Shown piece by piece: positions 45,440 to 56,826 of a stretch of 64,000 bases of DNA. The first letter of the stretch is position 1. Each line of letters starts with the position of its first letter. The stretch lies in the NCBI GenBank assembly GCA_023935145.1, contig CM043699.1:146806536-146870535 (forward strand), given 5' to 3'. The DNA comes from Bretschneidera sinensis. Taxonomy: Eukaryota > Streptophyta > Magnoliopsida > Brassicales > Akaniaceae. Position numbers and translations under genes: made by a program. The notes under the pieces are model-generated. The model was not told the DNA's origin. It saw nothing but the letters and a program-made list of their open reading frames with translations, and made no database searches.

Positions 45440-47830
45440 CTATATGATGTGCAATATTCATACCAAATTTTAAATAACAACATAGTTAAGATGAAATAAG
45501 AAAATTTTGAATATTGAAATATACAAAATAAAAATATAATGAGAAGAGGAAAAAAATAATAGATATAGATAAACATTTTAGATAAAAATGCAGGAATTTT
45601 GAGATAATGTAAGATAAGATATATATTGAAATATAAAAAATTTGAGCATAATGAGAAAATAAAAAAGTTAATACATAAATATTGCAGGATTCTTGAGATT
45701 AAAAAAGATAAGAAAAATAATGAGATATACAAAATTTTATTATATTGAGTAGATACAAAATTTGAATGTAATGAGAACATAAGAATAACTAAGAGATATA
45801 GATAAACAAATGCTTTGATAGAAAAAAAAATGAATATAATGAATAGTTAAAAAGCTAATATATAAAAAAATGCTCTAAATATAACGAGGGAAAAAAAGCT
45901 ACAATAGATATAGATTAAGGTAATAGAAAAAAAAATAGACTTTTTAAGATGAAATAAGTTAAGTTTGAATATTGAAATATACAAAAATTGAATATTATGA
46001 GGAGATAAAAAGCTAATAAATATATGTAAAAAATGCAAGATTTTAAAGATGAAATAAGATAGATTGAATATTGAAATATATTACTCCCTCCATTCCAAAA
46101 ATTTTATCGTGTTTGACTTTTTGAAGTAATTTTGACTCTAATTATTTTACATATTTAATCATCTTGAAAATATGAAAAAATAGAAACCTCTAAAATCTAT
46201 TTATGTAAATTTGAAGAAAAAATTAAGTTTCGTCAATGATTTGATATTAAAAATAAATCATTTAATTAGATAAATAGTGAATGTGACAATCATTATGGGA
46301 CAAAGTGAGTAAATTTTAATATAAATAGTAGATATACAATTCAAATATAACGAGGAGATGAAAAAACTAATGGATAAATCAAAATGCTTTGATAAAAAAA
46401 ATTGAATATAATGAATAGTTGAAAAGTTATTAGATAAAATATGCTCTAAATATAATTAGGAGAAAAAAACTAATAGAAAAAGAAATTCAAGATTTTAAAG
46501 ATGAAATAATATAAGTTTCAATATTAAAATATACAAAATTTGAATAAAATCATGAGATAAAAAAGTTTATATATATATATAAATATATATATAAAGGTAA
46601 TAGACAAATACTACAGGATTCTTAAGATGAGATATAATAAGTTGAATATTGAAATATACAAAATTTTAATATATTGAGTATATACAAAATTTGAATATAA
46701 CGAGGAGATAAGAAAGCTTAGAGATATTGATAAAGCTAATAGATAAACAAATGTTCTGGCATAAAAAAGGAATATAATATGTAATTAAAAAGCTAATAGA
46801 TAAAAAAAATACTCTGAATATATATAAAATGGTAAAAAGAAGCTACATTAGATATAGATTAAGGTAATAGATAAAAAAATAGAAATTTTAAAATAAAATA
46901 AATTAAGTTTGAATATTGAAATATAAAAAAATTTGAATATAATGAGAAGATAAAAAAGCTAATAGATATTGATAAACCTATTCTTTAGATGAAGTAGGAT
47001 AAGTTTGATATTGAAATATAATAAGGATAAAAAAGCTAATAGGTATAGAAAAAAATGAAAGAATTTTAAGATGAAATAAGATAGACTAAATATTGAAATA
47101 TAATTTTTTAATATAATAAATAGATGCAAAATTTAAATATATCAGGGAGATGAAAAGCTAATAGATAAATAAAAATGTTTTGATAAAAAAATTGAATATA
47201 ATAAATAGTTGAAATGCTATTAGATAAAATGATTTGAATATAATGAGAAGAAAAAAATTCAAGATGTTTAAAATGAAATAAGATAAGTTTAAATATTGAA
47301 ATTTATAAAAATGGAATATAACAAGGAGATTAAAAAAGTTAATAGATATTGATAAAATACGAGATTTTTAAGATAAAGTATGATAAGTTATATATTGAGA
47401 TATGAAATTTTTGAATAAAACGAGAAGTTAATTTTTTTTAAAATATACATAAAAATAATAGATAACTTTTTTTAATATAATGAGTAGATACAAAATTTAA
47501 ATATACTGAATAGATGAAAAAAATATTCTGATAAAAAATTGAATATAATGAGTAATTGAAAAGCTATTAGATAAAAAATATTCTTAATATATTGAGGACG
47601 AAAAAAACTAACAAATATAGATACAACCAATAGAAAAAATATGCATGATTTTTAAGATGAAATCAATTAAGTTTAATTAATATTTTAATATACAAAATTT
47701 AAATATAAATGAGAAATAAAAAACTAATAGATATTGGGTAAAAATATGGGAGTTTTAAGATGAAGTAAAATAATTTATATATTGAAATATACAAAATTTG
47801 AATATAATGAAGAGATTAAAAGGTTAATAA
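45440..47830. repeat. degenerate AT-rich tandem array, units about 85-130 bp
   Basis: The phrase AAGATGAAATAAGATAAGTT, followed by TGAATATTGAAATATACAAA, ATTTGAATATAATGAGAAGA and TAAAAAAGCTAATAGATA, recurs about a dozen times with drift, for example at about 45490, 45949, 46042, 46499, 46626, 46890, 46987, 47070, 47270, 47370, 47656 and 47757. No coding capacity. A Stowaway-like MITE interrupts it. Confidence 0.75.
46084..46309. mobile_element. Stowaway-like (Tc1/mariner) MITE, 226 bp
   Basis: The left end CTCCCTCCATTCCAAAA and the right end GGGACAAAGTGAG form a diverged inverted repeat, flanked by TA on both sides (46082-46083 and 46310-46311). CTCCCTCC followed by a FTTC-like C/T run is the hallmark of Stowaway termini. 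No ORF. Confidence 0.85.
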
Positions 47831-48589
47831 TGATTTTGACTATTCATGTGAATTTAATTAAGCTACAAAATTATTTTGATGATTTATGAATATTTAATTT
47901 ATCGATTATAATTAATGTGTTCATGATGAATTTATATTTTCAACTGATTTTGAAATTTAAAATACAAAAGAATGTGCAAAGTATAGTATAATATGTATAA
48001 AGCAAAGTTTGTAGTTTCTGCATTTGATTATTTACTTGCAACTGCTTCAAATGATTCGGCGATTCAAAATATGTAAAAAGCTTAAACATGTTGTTTAATA
48101 TTAAATGCATTTGCTTGAAAGTAATTAAACCATTAGCATTACATTTCAAAGATGAAACACATATATTTTATTTATATAGATTAAATAATATTTTAATATT
48201 TTATTTATCTTATAAATAAATTAACAATGTCCATAATTCTTTTAATTAGGAGATTATTTTTTTATTAGACTGTTAATAATTTCTCTTTTAAGAGAATAAT
48301 TATTTAAATTAAAATGATAATACATGTAAGAGTGATTTTTTAATTTTTAAAAATTAAATTACTTTAAAACTATCTTTTAAGTGATATTTCAATCACTTTT
48401 AAAAATAAAATATAATCAAATGAGTTTATTCCTTTCATTGCACGGATCACAAACCACTGTGAATGAAATTGAATTTCTTCGTATTATAAAGCGATGAATT
48501 TGCTGAACACCAACGACACAACTGGAAATATAGTAAAATATTTGTTCGAGATAAGATAAGAGTGAGCAAGCAAATCCTCCAAGCCCAAC
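47831..48589. other. AT-rich DNA left of the USP promoter, nothing recognised
   Basis: No family resemblance in any frame. Base composition becomes less AT-rich from about 48420 toward the USP gene, where overlapping minus-strand frames (48416-48672) are probably chance. Confidence 0.4.
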
Positions 48590-48753
48590 CATCGTTTTGC
48601 ATGGTCCATTGGAACTTTGTACCTGCATGTAGGCCACGCGTCTTCTTTTTGGCTGCCACGTAACACCTTCACAACAAAGGGTCTTCTATGAGTAATTATA
48701 ATTTATATTTATATTGATTTCAATAACTTTTTTGTGACACAGTAGTGTAGTAG
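48590..48753 (+). promoter_or_regulatory. probable promoter of the USP gene, cut off by a copia insertion
   Basis: This is the DNA that would lie just upstream of the USP start if the copia (48754-53467) were absent. It contains CCACGCGTC and GCCACGTAACACC (ACGT-core, ABRE-like) at about 48632-48667 and an AT-rich TTATATTTATAT run near 48700 that could be a TATA region. The distance to the first ATG without the insertion would be roughly 30-130 bp. Function is inferred from position and motifs only. Confidence 0.5.
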
Positions 48754-49104
48754 TGTTGTTAGGCAATGTGTGGAGCCTGGTTTGGTAACTGTTTTATTTT
48801 AACCCAAAATAAAACTATTTGGTAACTGTTTTATTTTAACCAAGAAAGATAAGGGTTTCATCTCATTCTTTTGTGAAAAGAGTGTGAGCCGTCTTTGTGA
48901 ATTTTGAGAGGGGTGTCTAGGGGTGAGACTTCCTTGTATTGTTCTTTGAGACATAGTGAAATTGCTGCAACTCTGTGGACGTAACCCGAGTTTGGATTAA
49001 CCACGTAAATATGTGTGCTGTGTGTTTGTCTTTGATTTATTTTTATTTTCTTCTCTATATTTGCATCTCAAGATCCATAGGGATAGGGTAGTTTAACCCT
49101 AACA
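48754..49104 (+). repeat. 5' LTR of the Tork-like copia
   Basis: TGTTGTTAGGCAATG to TTTAACCCTAACA. It contains TTTGGTAACTGTTTTATTTT twice and a GTTTTATTTT/AAAATAAAAC inverted repeat between them (48786-48830). Confidence 0.93.
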
Positions 49105-49106
49105 AC

Positions 49107-49118
49107 TGGTATCAGAGC
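49107..49118 (+). other. primer-binding site, initiator-Met tRNA
   Basis: A perfect TGGTATCAGAGC two bases after the LTR end. Confidence 0.95.
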
Positions 49119-49131
49119 TATTGGTTTTTGA

Positions 49132-49920
49132 GTGGGAGCGATGGCTGGAGAAGAAGAAAAGGCGACAGGAATCGAGAAATTCGATGACACAGATTTTGGG
49201 TATTGGAGGATGCAAATCGAGGATTATCTCTATGGGAAAAAATTACATTTGCTTTTATTAGGGGCAAATCCAGACAGTATGAAAGAAGACGAATGTAATC
49301 TTCTTGATAGACAGGTACTGGGAGTTATTCGATTAACTTTATCAAGATCAGTTGCGCACAATGTTCTGAAGGAGAAGACCACCAAGGATATGATGGTGGC
49401 TTTGTCCAATAGGTATGAAAAACCGTCGGCTAACAACAAAGTGCATCTGATGAAAAAGTTGTTCAATTTGAAGATGGCAGAAAATACCCCTATTGTGCAG
49501 TATATGAATGAGTTCAATACAATTATTAATCAATTGTCCTCTGTTGAGATTGATTTTGATGATGAGATCTGTGCTTTAATTATTTTGCCAACAGTTGGGA
49601 GGCCATGAGAATGGTGGTGAGTAATTCTGTAGGGAAGAATAAACTCAAATATGAAGATATTCGGGATTTGATTTTAAGCGAGGAGGTTCGCATGAGAGAT
49701 TTGGGTGAAACCTCGGGTTCTGGTTCCGCTTTAAATCTTGAGACAAAAGGTAGAGCACAAGATAGAAATTTCAATCGGAGTAGATCAAAATCCAGAATAG
49801 GAGGTAGGAGTAAATCCAGATCTGGACGACAACTGGAATGTTGGAATTGTGGCAAGACTGGCCACTTTAAGAAAAATTGTAGAGAACCGCAGAAGAAAAG
49901 GAATGAGAACGATGCTGCAA
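49132..49920 (+). pseudogene. Tork-like copia gag with zinc knuckle
   Basis: MAGEEEKATGIEKFDDTDFG (from 49141) and YWRMQIEDYLYGKKL start the protein; LSNRYEKPSANNKVHLMKKL and NEFNTIINQL follow; a frameshift near 49595 shifts the frame; a basic region and the knuckle CWNCGKTGHFKKNC (about 49837-49880) end gag. The CX2CX4HX4C residues are all present. These features match Tnt1/Tork-type gag. Confidence 0.92.
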
Positions 49921-51200
49921 ATGCTGTGACAGAAGAACTACAGGATGCCCTATTACTTTATGTTGATAGTCCCATTGACTCTTGGGTTTTGGACTCAGGA
50001 GCTTCTTTCTATACCATTGCACACCGAGAAATCATGGAGCACTATGTGACAGGTGATTTTGGGAAGGTATATTTGGCTGATGGAGAAGCCTTGGATATTG
50101 TGGGTATAGGAAACGTTCACATTAAATTGTCGAATGGGTCTGTGTGGTTGATACAGAAAGTGCAACATGTTCCAAAATTGATGAGGAACTTGATCTCTGT
50201 AGGACAGCTTGATGCTGAAGGTCACACGGTGACATTTGGGGCTGTTACTTGGAAGATTACAAAGGGAGCCATGGTAGTGGCTCGTGGAACAAAAACGGGC
50301 ACTCTATACATGACCTCAAGTGTGAGAGATACTATTGCAGTGGTTGATGCAAAAGTTGATACAAACCTATGGCACCGCAGGCTTGGTCACATGATCGAAA
50401 AAGGGATGAAAGTGATGTTGTCTAAAGGGAAACTGCCAGAGTTGAAACCCCTTGACTTTGATTTATGTGAGAGCTGTATTCTTGGGAAACAAAGAAAGGT
50501 CAGTTTCTTGAAAGGAGACAGAACTCCAAAGTCTGAAAAATTGGAGTTGGTACACACAGATTTGTAGGGAGCTTCCCTGGTTGCATCTTTTGGAGGTTCG
50601 TGGTATTATATCATATTTATTGATGACTCAAGAAAGAAGGTATGAGTTTATTTTCTGAAAAATAAATCTGAGGTATTTGAGACCTTTAAGAAATGGAAGG
50701 CCATGGTTGAGACTGAAACAGGTTTGAAGGTAAAATATTTGAGGTCTGATAATGGTGGAGAGTACATAGATAGGGGATTTAGAGAATTTTGTGCTGCTAA
50801 TGGGATTAAGATGGAGAAGACTATTCTCGGGACACCGCAACAGAATGGCGTGGCTGAGCGCATGAACAGGACCCTCAATGAGCGTGCTAGAAGTATGAGG
50901 TTGTATGCTGGGTTGTCAGAAACTTTTTGGGCTGATGCAGTTAGCACAACAGCTCACTTGATAAATCGAGGATCGTCAGTTCCTTTGGATTGCAGGATAC
51001 CTGAATAGGTATATAGTGGAAATGAGGTAAACCTTTCTTACTTAAAAGTTTTTGGCTGTTTATCTTATGTTCATATTAACTCTGATGCTCGCAGTAAACT
51101 ATATGCTAAATCTAGAAAATGTTTCTTTATTGGCTATGGTGATGAAGCTTTTGGTTATCGGTTTTGGGATAATCAAAATCGAAAAATTATCAGGAGTAGA
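49921..51200 (+). pseudogene. Tork-like copia protease and integrase
   Basis: The protease shows SWVLDSGASFYTI (active DSG). The integrase zinc domain is LWHRRLGHMIEKGM then CESCILGKQ. The core has TDL, IDDSRKK, YLRSDNGGEY, TPQQNGVAERMNRTL and LSETFWADAV. Stops at 50565 (TAG for Trp), near 50645 (TGA for Trp) and 51007. The GKQRKVSF and KVFGCLSYVHI blocks are intact. Confidence 0.93.
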
Positions 51201-51479
51201 AATGTGATTTTCAATGAACAGGTTATGTACAAAGACAGATCAAGTGCAGAATCTATTGTTACAGGGCCAGAACCAAAGAAGTCTGAGTTTGTTGACTTGG
51301 ATGAATTTTCTGAGAGCATAGTTCAGAGTAGGAGTCAGAAAAATGATGAGAATACAGATCCACAGGTAGAACAGTGTATGCCTATAAGTGTTGTCCGAAG
51401 GTCTTCTAAGAACATTAGACCTCCACAGCTGTTCTCACCATCCTTGTTCTATATTTTGTTGACTGACAGTGGTGAGCCA

Positions 51480-52500
51480 GAACGTTATGATGAAGCTTTG
51501 CAAGTTAAAAATTCTAGCAAGTGGGAGTTGGCCATGAAGGATGAGATGGACTCACTGATGATGAATTAGACATGGGAACTAACTGAATTGCCAGAAGGGA
51601 AGAAAGCTTTACATAACAAATGGGTGTAAAGAGTAAAAGAAGAGCATGATGGTAGCAAGTGCTACAAGGCCAGATTGGTTGTGAAAGTGTTTCAACAGAA
51701 AGAGGGTGTTGATTACACAGATATTTTCTCTCCAGTTGTGAAGTTAGCAACAATCAGGCTGGTACTAGGAATTGTGGCTGCAAAGAACCTACATCTTGAG
51801 CAGTTAGATGTGAAGACAACATTCTTTCATGGTGATTTGGAGGAGAATATTTATATGCATCAGCCACAAGGATTTGCAGTGCAGGGAAAGGAAAATCAAG
51901 TTTGCAATTGAGAAAAAGTTTGTATGGGTTGAAACAAGCTCCAAGACAATGGTATAAGAAGTTTGACAGCTTCATGTGTAGCACCGGGTTCACAAGGTGC
52001 CAGACAGACGATTGTTTCGATGTTAAGAGTTTTGACAACTCTTATATCCTATTATTGTTGTATGTGGATGATATGCTCGTTGCAGGGTCTAACATTGAGG
52101 AGATTAATAATCTCAAGAGACAGTTGTCAAAACAGTTTGCAATGAAGGATTTGGGTGCTACAAAACAAATCCTTGGTATGAGAATCATCAGAGATAGAGT
52201 CAGTGGGACTTTGAAACTTTCACAGACAGAGTATGTGAAGAAGGTTCTCAGTCGATTTAGCATGGATACTGCTAAACCAGTGAGCACACCTTTGGCTAGA
52301 CATTTTAGACTATCTAAGGATCAGTCACCAAAGACGGAGCATGAGCAAGACTACATGAGTAGGGTTCCCTATGCCTCAGCTATTGGAAGTCTTATGTACG
52401 CCATAGTTTGCACAAGACCGGATATTGCACATGCAATGGGAGTAGTGAGTAGGTACATGAGTAATCCGGGAAAACAACATTAGGAGGCAGTCAAATGGAT
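51480..52500 (+). pseudogene. Tork-like copia reverse transcriptase
   Basis: WELAMKDEMDSLMMN and TWELTELPEGKKAL, then GVDYTDIFSPVVKLATIRLV, LEQLDVKTTFFHGDLEENIY, KSLYGLKQAPRQWYKKFDSF, the catalytic LLLYVDDMLVAGS (about 52050-52090), and YASAIGSLMYAIVCTRPDIA. Stops at 51567 and about 51627, a frameshift near 51905, and a TAG for Trp at 52481. Confidence 0.94.
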
Positions 52501-52990
52501 CCTGAGGTATTTGAAAGGCACTTCAGATACATCTCTGTGCTTCACAAGGGCATGTTTAAAACTGCAGAGTTTTGTGGATGCGGATTTAGCTGGTAATGTT
52601 GATAGCAGGAAGAGTACTACAGGGATTATGTATACTCTGGGTGGTATAGCTGTAAGTTGGGCTTCTAAGTTGCAGAAGATCATTGCTCTCTCTACTACAG
52701 AAGCTGAGTATGTTGCCATAACTGAAGCTGGGAAGGAAATTGTTTGGTTACAGGGTCTCTTGGATGATCTGAGTAAGAAGAATGAGAGGGGTACTCTACA
52801 CAAAGATAGTCAGAGTGCAATTTTTCTTGCTAAGAATCTGGTATTTCATTTCAGGACGAAGCATATACAGTTGAGATATCACTTTATTCGCTCTCTTCTC
52901 GACAGTGAACAGTTGGTACTGGAGAAGATTCGTGGAACTGAGAATTCAGCAGATATGTTACTAAGGGTGTCACTATTGAGAAATTGAAGC
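52501..52990 (+). pseudogene. Tork-like copia RNase H
   Basis: [60 protein letters not shown], and [14 protein letters not shown]: a complete copia RNase H in a single frame, ending with a stop just after SLLRN. Confidence 0.94.
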
Positions 52991-53116
52991 TGTGCTCAGC
53001 TTTAGTTGGTCTTCAAGCTTGAGGATAGGTGAATGAGTTGCGGCGATGGTTGCTTTGTTTGAAGGCAAATGGTGCTTGGTGTTGGTGACTGGACCAGTCT
53101 CCAAGTGGGAGATTGT

Positions 53117-53467
53117 TATTGTTAGGCTATGTGTGGAGCCTGGTTTGGTAACTGTTTTATTTTAACCCAAAATAAAACTGTTTGGTAACTGTTTTATTTT
53201 AATCCGGAAGTATAAGAGTTTCATCTCATTCTTTTGTGAAAAGAGTGTGAGCCGTCTTTGTGAATACTAAGAGGGGTGTCTAGGGGTGAGATCTCCTTGT
53301 ATTGTTCTTCAAGACATAGTGAAATCGTTGCAACTCCGTGGACGTAACCTGAGTTTGGGTGAACCACATAAATCCGTGTACTGTGTGTTTGTCTTTGATT
53401 TATTTCTATTTTCTTCTCTATATTTGTATCTCAAGATCCGTAGGGATAGGGTAGTTTAACCCTAACA
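53117..53467 (+). repeat. 3' LTR of the Tork-like copia
   Basis: Collinear with the 5' LTR, about 8% different; followed immediately by GTAGTGAGG and the USP leader. Confidence 0.92.
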
Positions 53468-53594
53468 GTAGTGAGGACTGAGGAGAGTTAGGTGATGGAA
53501 ACAGCGAGTACTGCTGAGGGAGGCGTAGTTGCAGGGACGGCGACGCAGATGCAGGAGCAGGAGCAGGAATAGGAACAAAAGACTTTCATGAAAG

Positions 53595-53695
53595 ATGAGG
53601 AAAGTGATGGTGGCGATCGATGATAGTGATTGTAGTTTCTATGCACTCAGGTGGGCCCTTGATAACCTTTTCAACACTTTGCCTACCCAGCTGGA
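53595..53695 (+). pseudogene. USP exon 1, copy A (has the start, lacks the middle)
   Basis: ATG at 53595 gives MRKVMVAIDDSDCSFYALRW and ALDNLF; it then jumps from CCTTTTCAA directly to CACTTTGCC, losing about 80 bp present in copy B, at a TTTCAA microhomology. The donor GTCACATATAG is intact. An upstream ATG (53495) opens a different frame that stops at a TAG. Confidence 0.85.
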
Positions 53696-55410
53696 CCTGG
53701 TGGTGCAACAGGTCACATATAGTTTTCTTCTCTCTTTTTTTCCTTCAAATGTGAAATACCAACAAAATTAACTTACATATTCCTTCCTTTTTTTTTTGGA
53801 TAAAATCTTCGTTGTAAAATATGTGCTATCTCATGTTCCAATTAAAATGCCCATATGTATGATTTTTTACTTAAGTTCAGTTTTTTTTTGAAATTTCAAT
53901 AGAAAAGAATTTTAAAAAAAACCATTAAAAAATCGTATTAAAAAGCTTGTGGTTAACAGCCTCAGGCTCTAACCAACTAAGCTAGTAATACTACTCCTTG
54001 TCATGATTTTATTGATCATAAATTGGCATCAACGATCAATCTATTTCTTAAGTTGATAGACTTTCATGGAAATATTGGTTATGATTTCAACTTTCCAATG
54101 TTCTTTGCTTTTCATAACAAATTCTTCGAGTTTGGGTTCTTCATACCTTTGTAATTCCGTTATACATTAGATTAGTGACCTCGTTATTAAAAAAAGTTGC
54201 ACAAGTCATATTTATTTATCTATTTTCGATAGAGTTGCCCAAGTAATTAAATTAATTAGCACTTGTACATGATTTTTCCTTATTTAAGCAAGTTTAGCAT
54301 CCAATCAAATACGTTTCATCAATTTGGAAATTTCTTTTCTTTCTTTTTTCTTTTAGAAGCCTATGAGCGGTATTCCTAGTGTTCACGGACATGAAGAGGT
54401 CCACTAGTAACTGTCAGGAGATAGAATGGTAATTTCAGCCTTAAATGTTTTCTTTAAAAAAATTGTGTAGTTACTAGTGAACCTCCCTGCAGTTACTTAG
54501 TGAACCTTTCCCGTCAATCACCACTCACATTAAGCAAATATTTGCTTACTATAATTATATGCTTAAAGAGCTTCCCACTAACTGTTTTGGCTTTGAGTAA
54601 ATACTTTCAATTCTCTTCCACAGCATTCTATGCATCATCTTCCACAGCATTCGATGATAGTGATTGTAGTTTCTATGCACTCAGGTGGGCCCTTGATAAC
54701 CTTTTCAATGCCATCAGCCCAACAACTGGATCAAATCACTCGGACGAGGCCATGCTCACAGTGGTTCATGTTCAGCAACCCTTTCAACACTTTGCCTACC
54801 CAGCTGGACCTGGTGGTGCAACAGGTCACATATAGTTTTCTTCTCTCTTTTTTCCCTTCAAATGTGAAATACCAACAAAATTAACTTACATATTCCTTCT
54901 TGTTCTTTTTTTTTCTGGATAAAATCTTCGTTGTAAAATATGTGCTATCTCATGTTCCAATTAAAATGACCATATGTATGATTTTATACTTAAGTTCAGT
55001 TTTTTTTTTGGTTGAAATTTCAATAGAAAAGAATTATAAAAAAAACCATTAAAAATCATATTAAAAAGCTTGTGGTTAACAGCCACAGGCTCTAACCAAC
55101 TATGCTAGTAATACTACTCCTTGTCATGAGCGGTATTCCTAGTGTTCACGGACATGAAGAGGTCCACTAGTAACTGTCAGGAGATAGAGTGGTAATTTCA
55201 GCCTTAAATGTTTTCTTTAAAAAAATTGTGTAGTTACTAGTGAACCTCCCTGCAGTTACTTAGTGAACCTTTCCCGTCAATCACCACTCACATTAAGCAA
55301 ATATTTGCTTACTATAATTATATGCTTAAATAGCTTCCCACTAACTGTTTTGGCTTTTGAGTAAATACTTTCAATTCTCTTCCACAGCATTCTATGCATC
55401 ATCTTCAGTG
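53617..55410. repeat. tandem duplication of USP exon 1 - intron 1 - exon 2 start
   Basis: Unit 1 (53617-54650) and unit 2 (54651 to about 55410) share GTCACATATAGTTTTCTTCT, AGCTTGTGGTTAACAGCC, AGCGGTATTCCTAGTGTTCA, and CATTCTATGCATCATCTT. Unit 2 lacks about 240 bp of intron, between GTCATGA and GAGCGGTATT. The junction carries a short filler (CCACAGCAT). Confidence 0.9.
54651..54824 (+). pseudogene. USP exon 1, copy B (has the middle, lacks the start)
   Basis: It begins abruptly within TCGATGATAGTGATTG, preceded by intron 1 and exon 2 start sequence (CATTCTATGCATCATCTT), not by the USP start codon. It then runs through NAISPTTGSNHSDEAMLTVV to GPGGAT and the donor at 54825. It is part of a tandem duplication of about 1.03 kb. 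Confidence 0.85.
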
Positions 55411-56826
55411 CTGGATTCTGTAGAAAGGCGGAAGAAGAAATTTCAGCAGCGGTACTCTCCCGTGCATTGCAGATGTGCAGAGGAAAGGCGGTAATTTTAG
55501 TTGAGGATTTCTCTTATTCAATTCTAAGTGATATATATTTAATTAGATATGATATGATAGCACTAATTGTGGTGAGAAAGTGATGCATTTGATCGAATTA
55601 TTGAAGTCTGTGCAGATCAAAACAGAAACTTTGATTCTCCATGGAGATCCGAAAGACATGATTTGTGAGGCAGCAGACGAAATGCACGTTGATCTCCTAG
55701 TTGTAGGTAGTTGTGGACTTGGCATGATCAAAAGGTACGTGATAACTTGATTTTTGGTAAAAAAAAATGAGAAAGAATGAAAATTAAAATGTGAGAAAAA
55801 AGAGATGATAAAAAACAAACAATTTGAAGAAATTTAAATTTTATTTTTCTTATAATGTCTTTGGTAGAAAAGATGAAAAAAAAGACAAAAGGAAAACGTA
55901 TTTTATTTTTTTCTTTCTAATTTAAGAGGCTTGTGATTTATATGCGTTGAAAAAAAAAATTATTCCACGTATTTTTCTTGTCATTATTTCTCTCCACCAA
56001 TTAAACATTTCCTCAATGTTATCATTCATCACTTTGACAATTTCATTTTTGGCCAAGCCCGTTACTTTAGGTACCATTTAATAATAATTTTGAGTACTAT
56101 TTGACAGTATTGTGGTATAAAGGACTTATCATTTGACTATGATTTAGTAAAATGGTAATTAATATTTGATAGTAATTTATTGAGTATAATTTTGTTGGGA
56201 TTTTACTTTTAAAATCTACCTACCCAAATTTTAGATAAAAAACACAATCACAACAATTAAATAGGTAAAATAAACAAAGAGTAAAAATAACAATAATTAA
56301 TGTGGTTCGGTAATATTTTCGCCTACGTTCACCAATAAACTCAATACTTTATTAATCTTCAATTACAACTTTAGGAAGAGTAAAGTTGTTAAACTCTTGC
56401 TACCTCACAACCTAAAAGCCTTCATACGTCCAAAGCTCTCATCCTAATTCTAATTGTATGTGCTCTTTACTTGACAACCTAAAACCTCAATACATCCAAA
56501 GTTTTCATCATAACTTTAGTAGTAAACCCCTTTGATTTACAATGTATATTGGAATTATATATATCTGTGTCTCAAACCTTCTCTAGTACGTCATAAAATG
56601 ATATTTTCTTAATACAAATAGGAAACAAACAACATAGGAAACTTCTTCTACTCTTAGAACAAGCAATTATAAAATCGAAAACAATTTTTTTCAAACTAAG
56701 TAGAAGTTCTCCTTGTGGGGATTTGAGCTAAAATCCCAATAAATCTTCACCTTGGCTCAAATTCTTTAACTCATCATCAAATATGACTTTCGTTTTTGGT
56801 TGACGTTATCTTTCCTTTTGGTCTTC

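Larger units (their letters stand above)
48754..53467 (+). mobile_element. Tork/Tnt1-like Ty1-copia retrotransposon, 4,714 bp
   Basis: LTRs of about 351 bp at 48754-49104 and 53117-53467; primer-binding site TGGTATCAGAGC at 49107-49118; gag, protease, integrase, RT and RNase H in copia order; purine tract CAAGTGGGAGAT before the 3' LTR. AGTAG/GTAGT direct repeats flank it, the exact 5-bp duplication being ambiguous by one base. By hand count the LTRs differ at about 28 of 351 sites (8%), so the insertion is millions of years old under usual plant rates. About six nonsense codons and two frameshifts inactivate it. It separates the USP promoter from the USP coding exons. Confidence 0.95.

Noticed and set aside
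45433..46038. Two phenylalanine/isoleucine-rich minus-strand frames
   Set aside because: They arise from the AT-rich tandem array and have no motif.
48416..48672. Three overlapping minus-strand frames upstream of the copia
   Set aside because: Overlapping alternatives over the same DNA without homology; the region fits better as the USP promoter on the plus strand.
53495..53570. Upstream ATG of the USP gene as the true start (METASTAEGG)
   Set aside because: Its frame meets a TAG after about 25 codons and is out of frame with the conserved VMVAIDDSD block; the ATG at 53595 gives the USP frame. A mutated longer N-terminus cannot be excluded.
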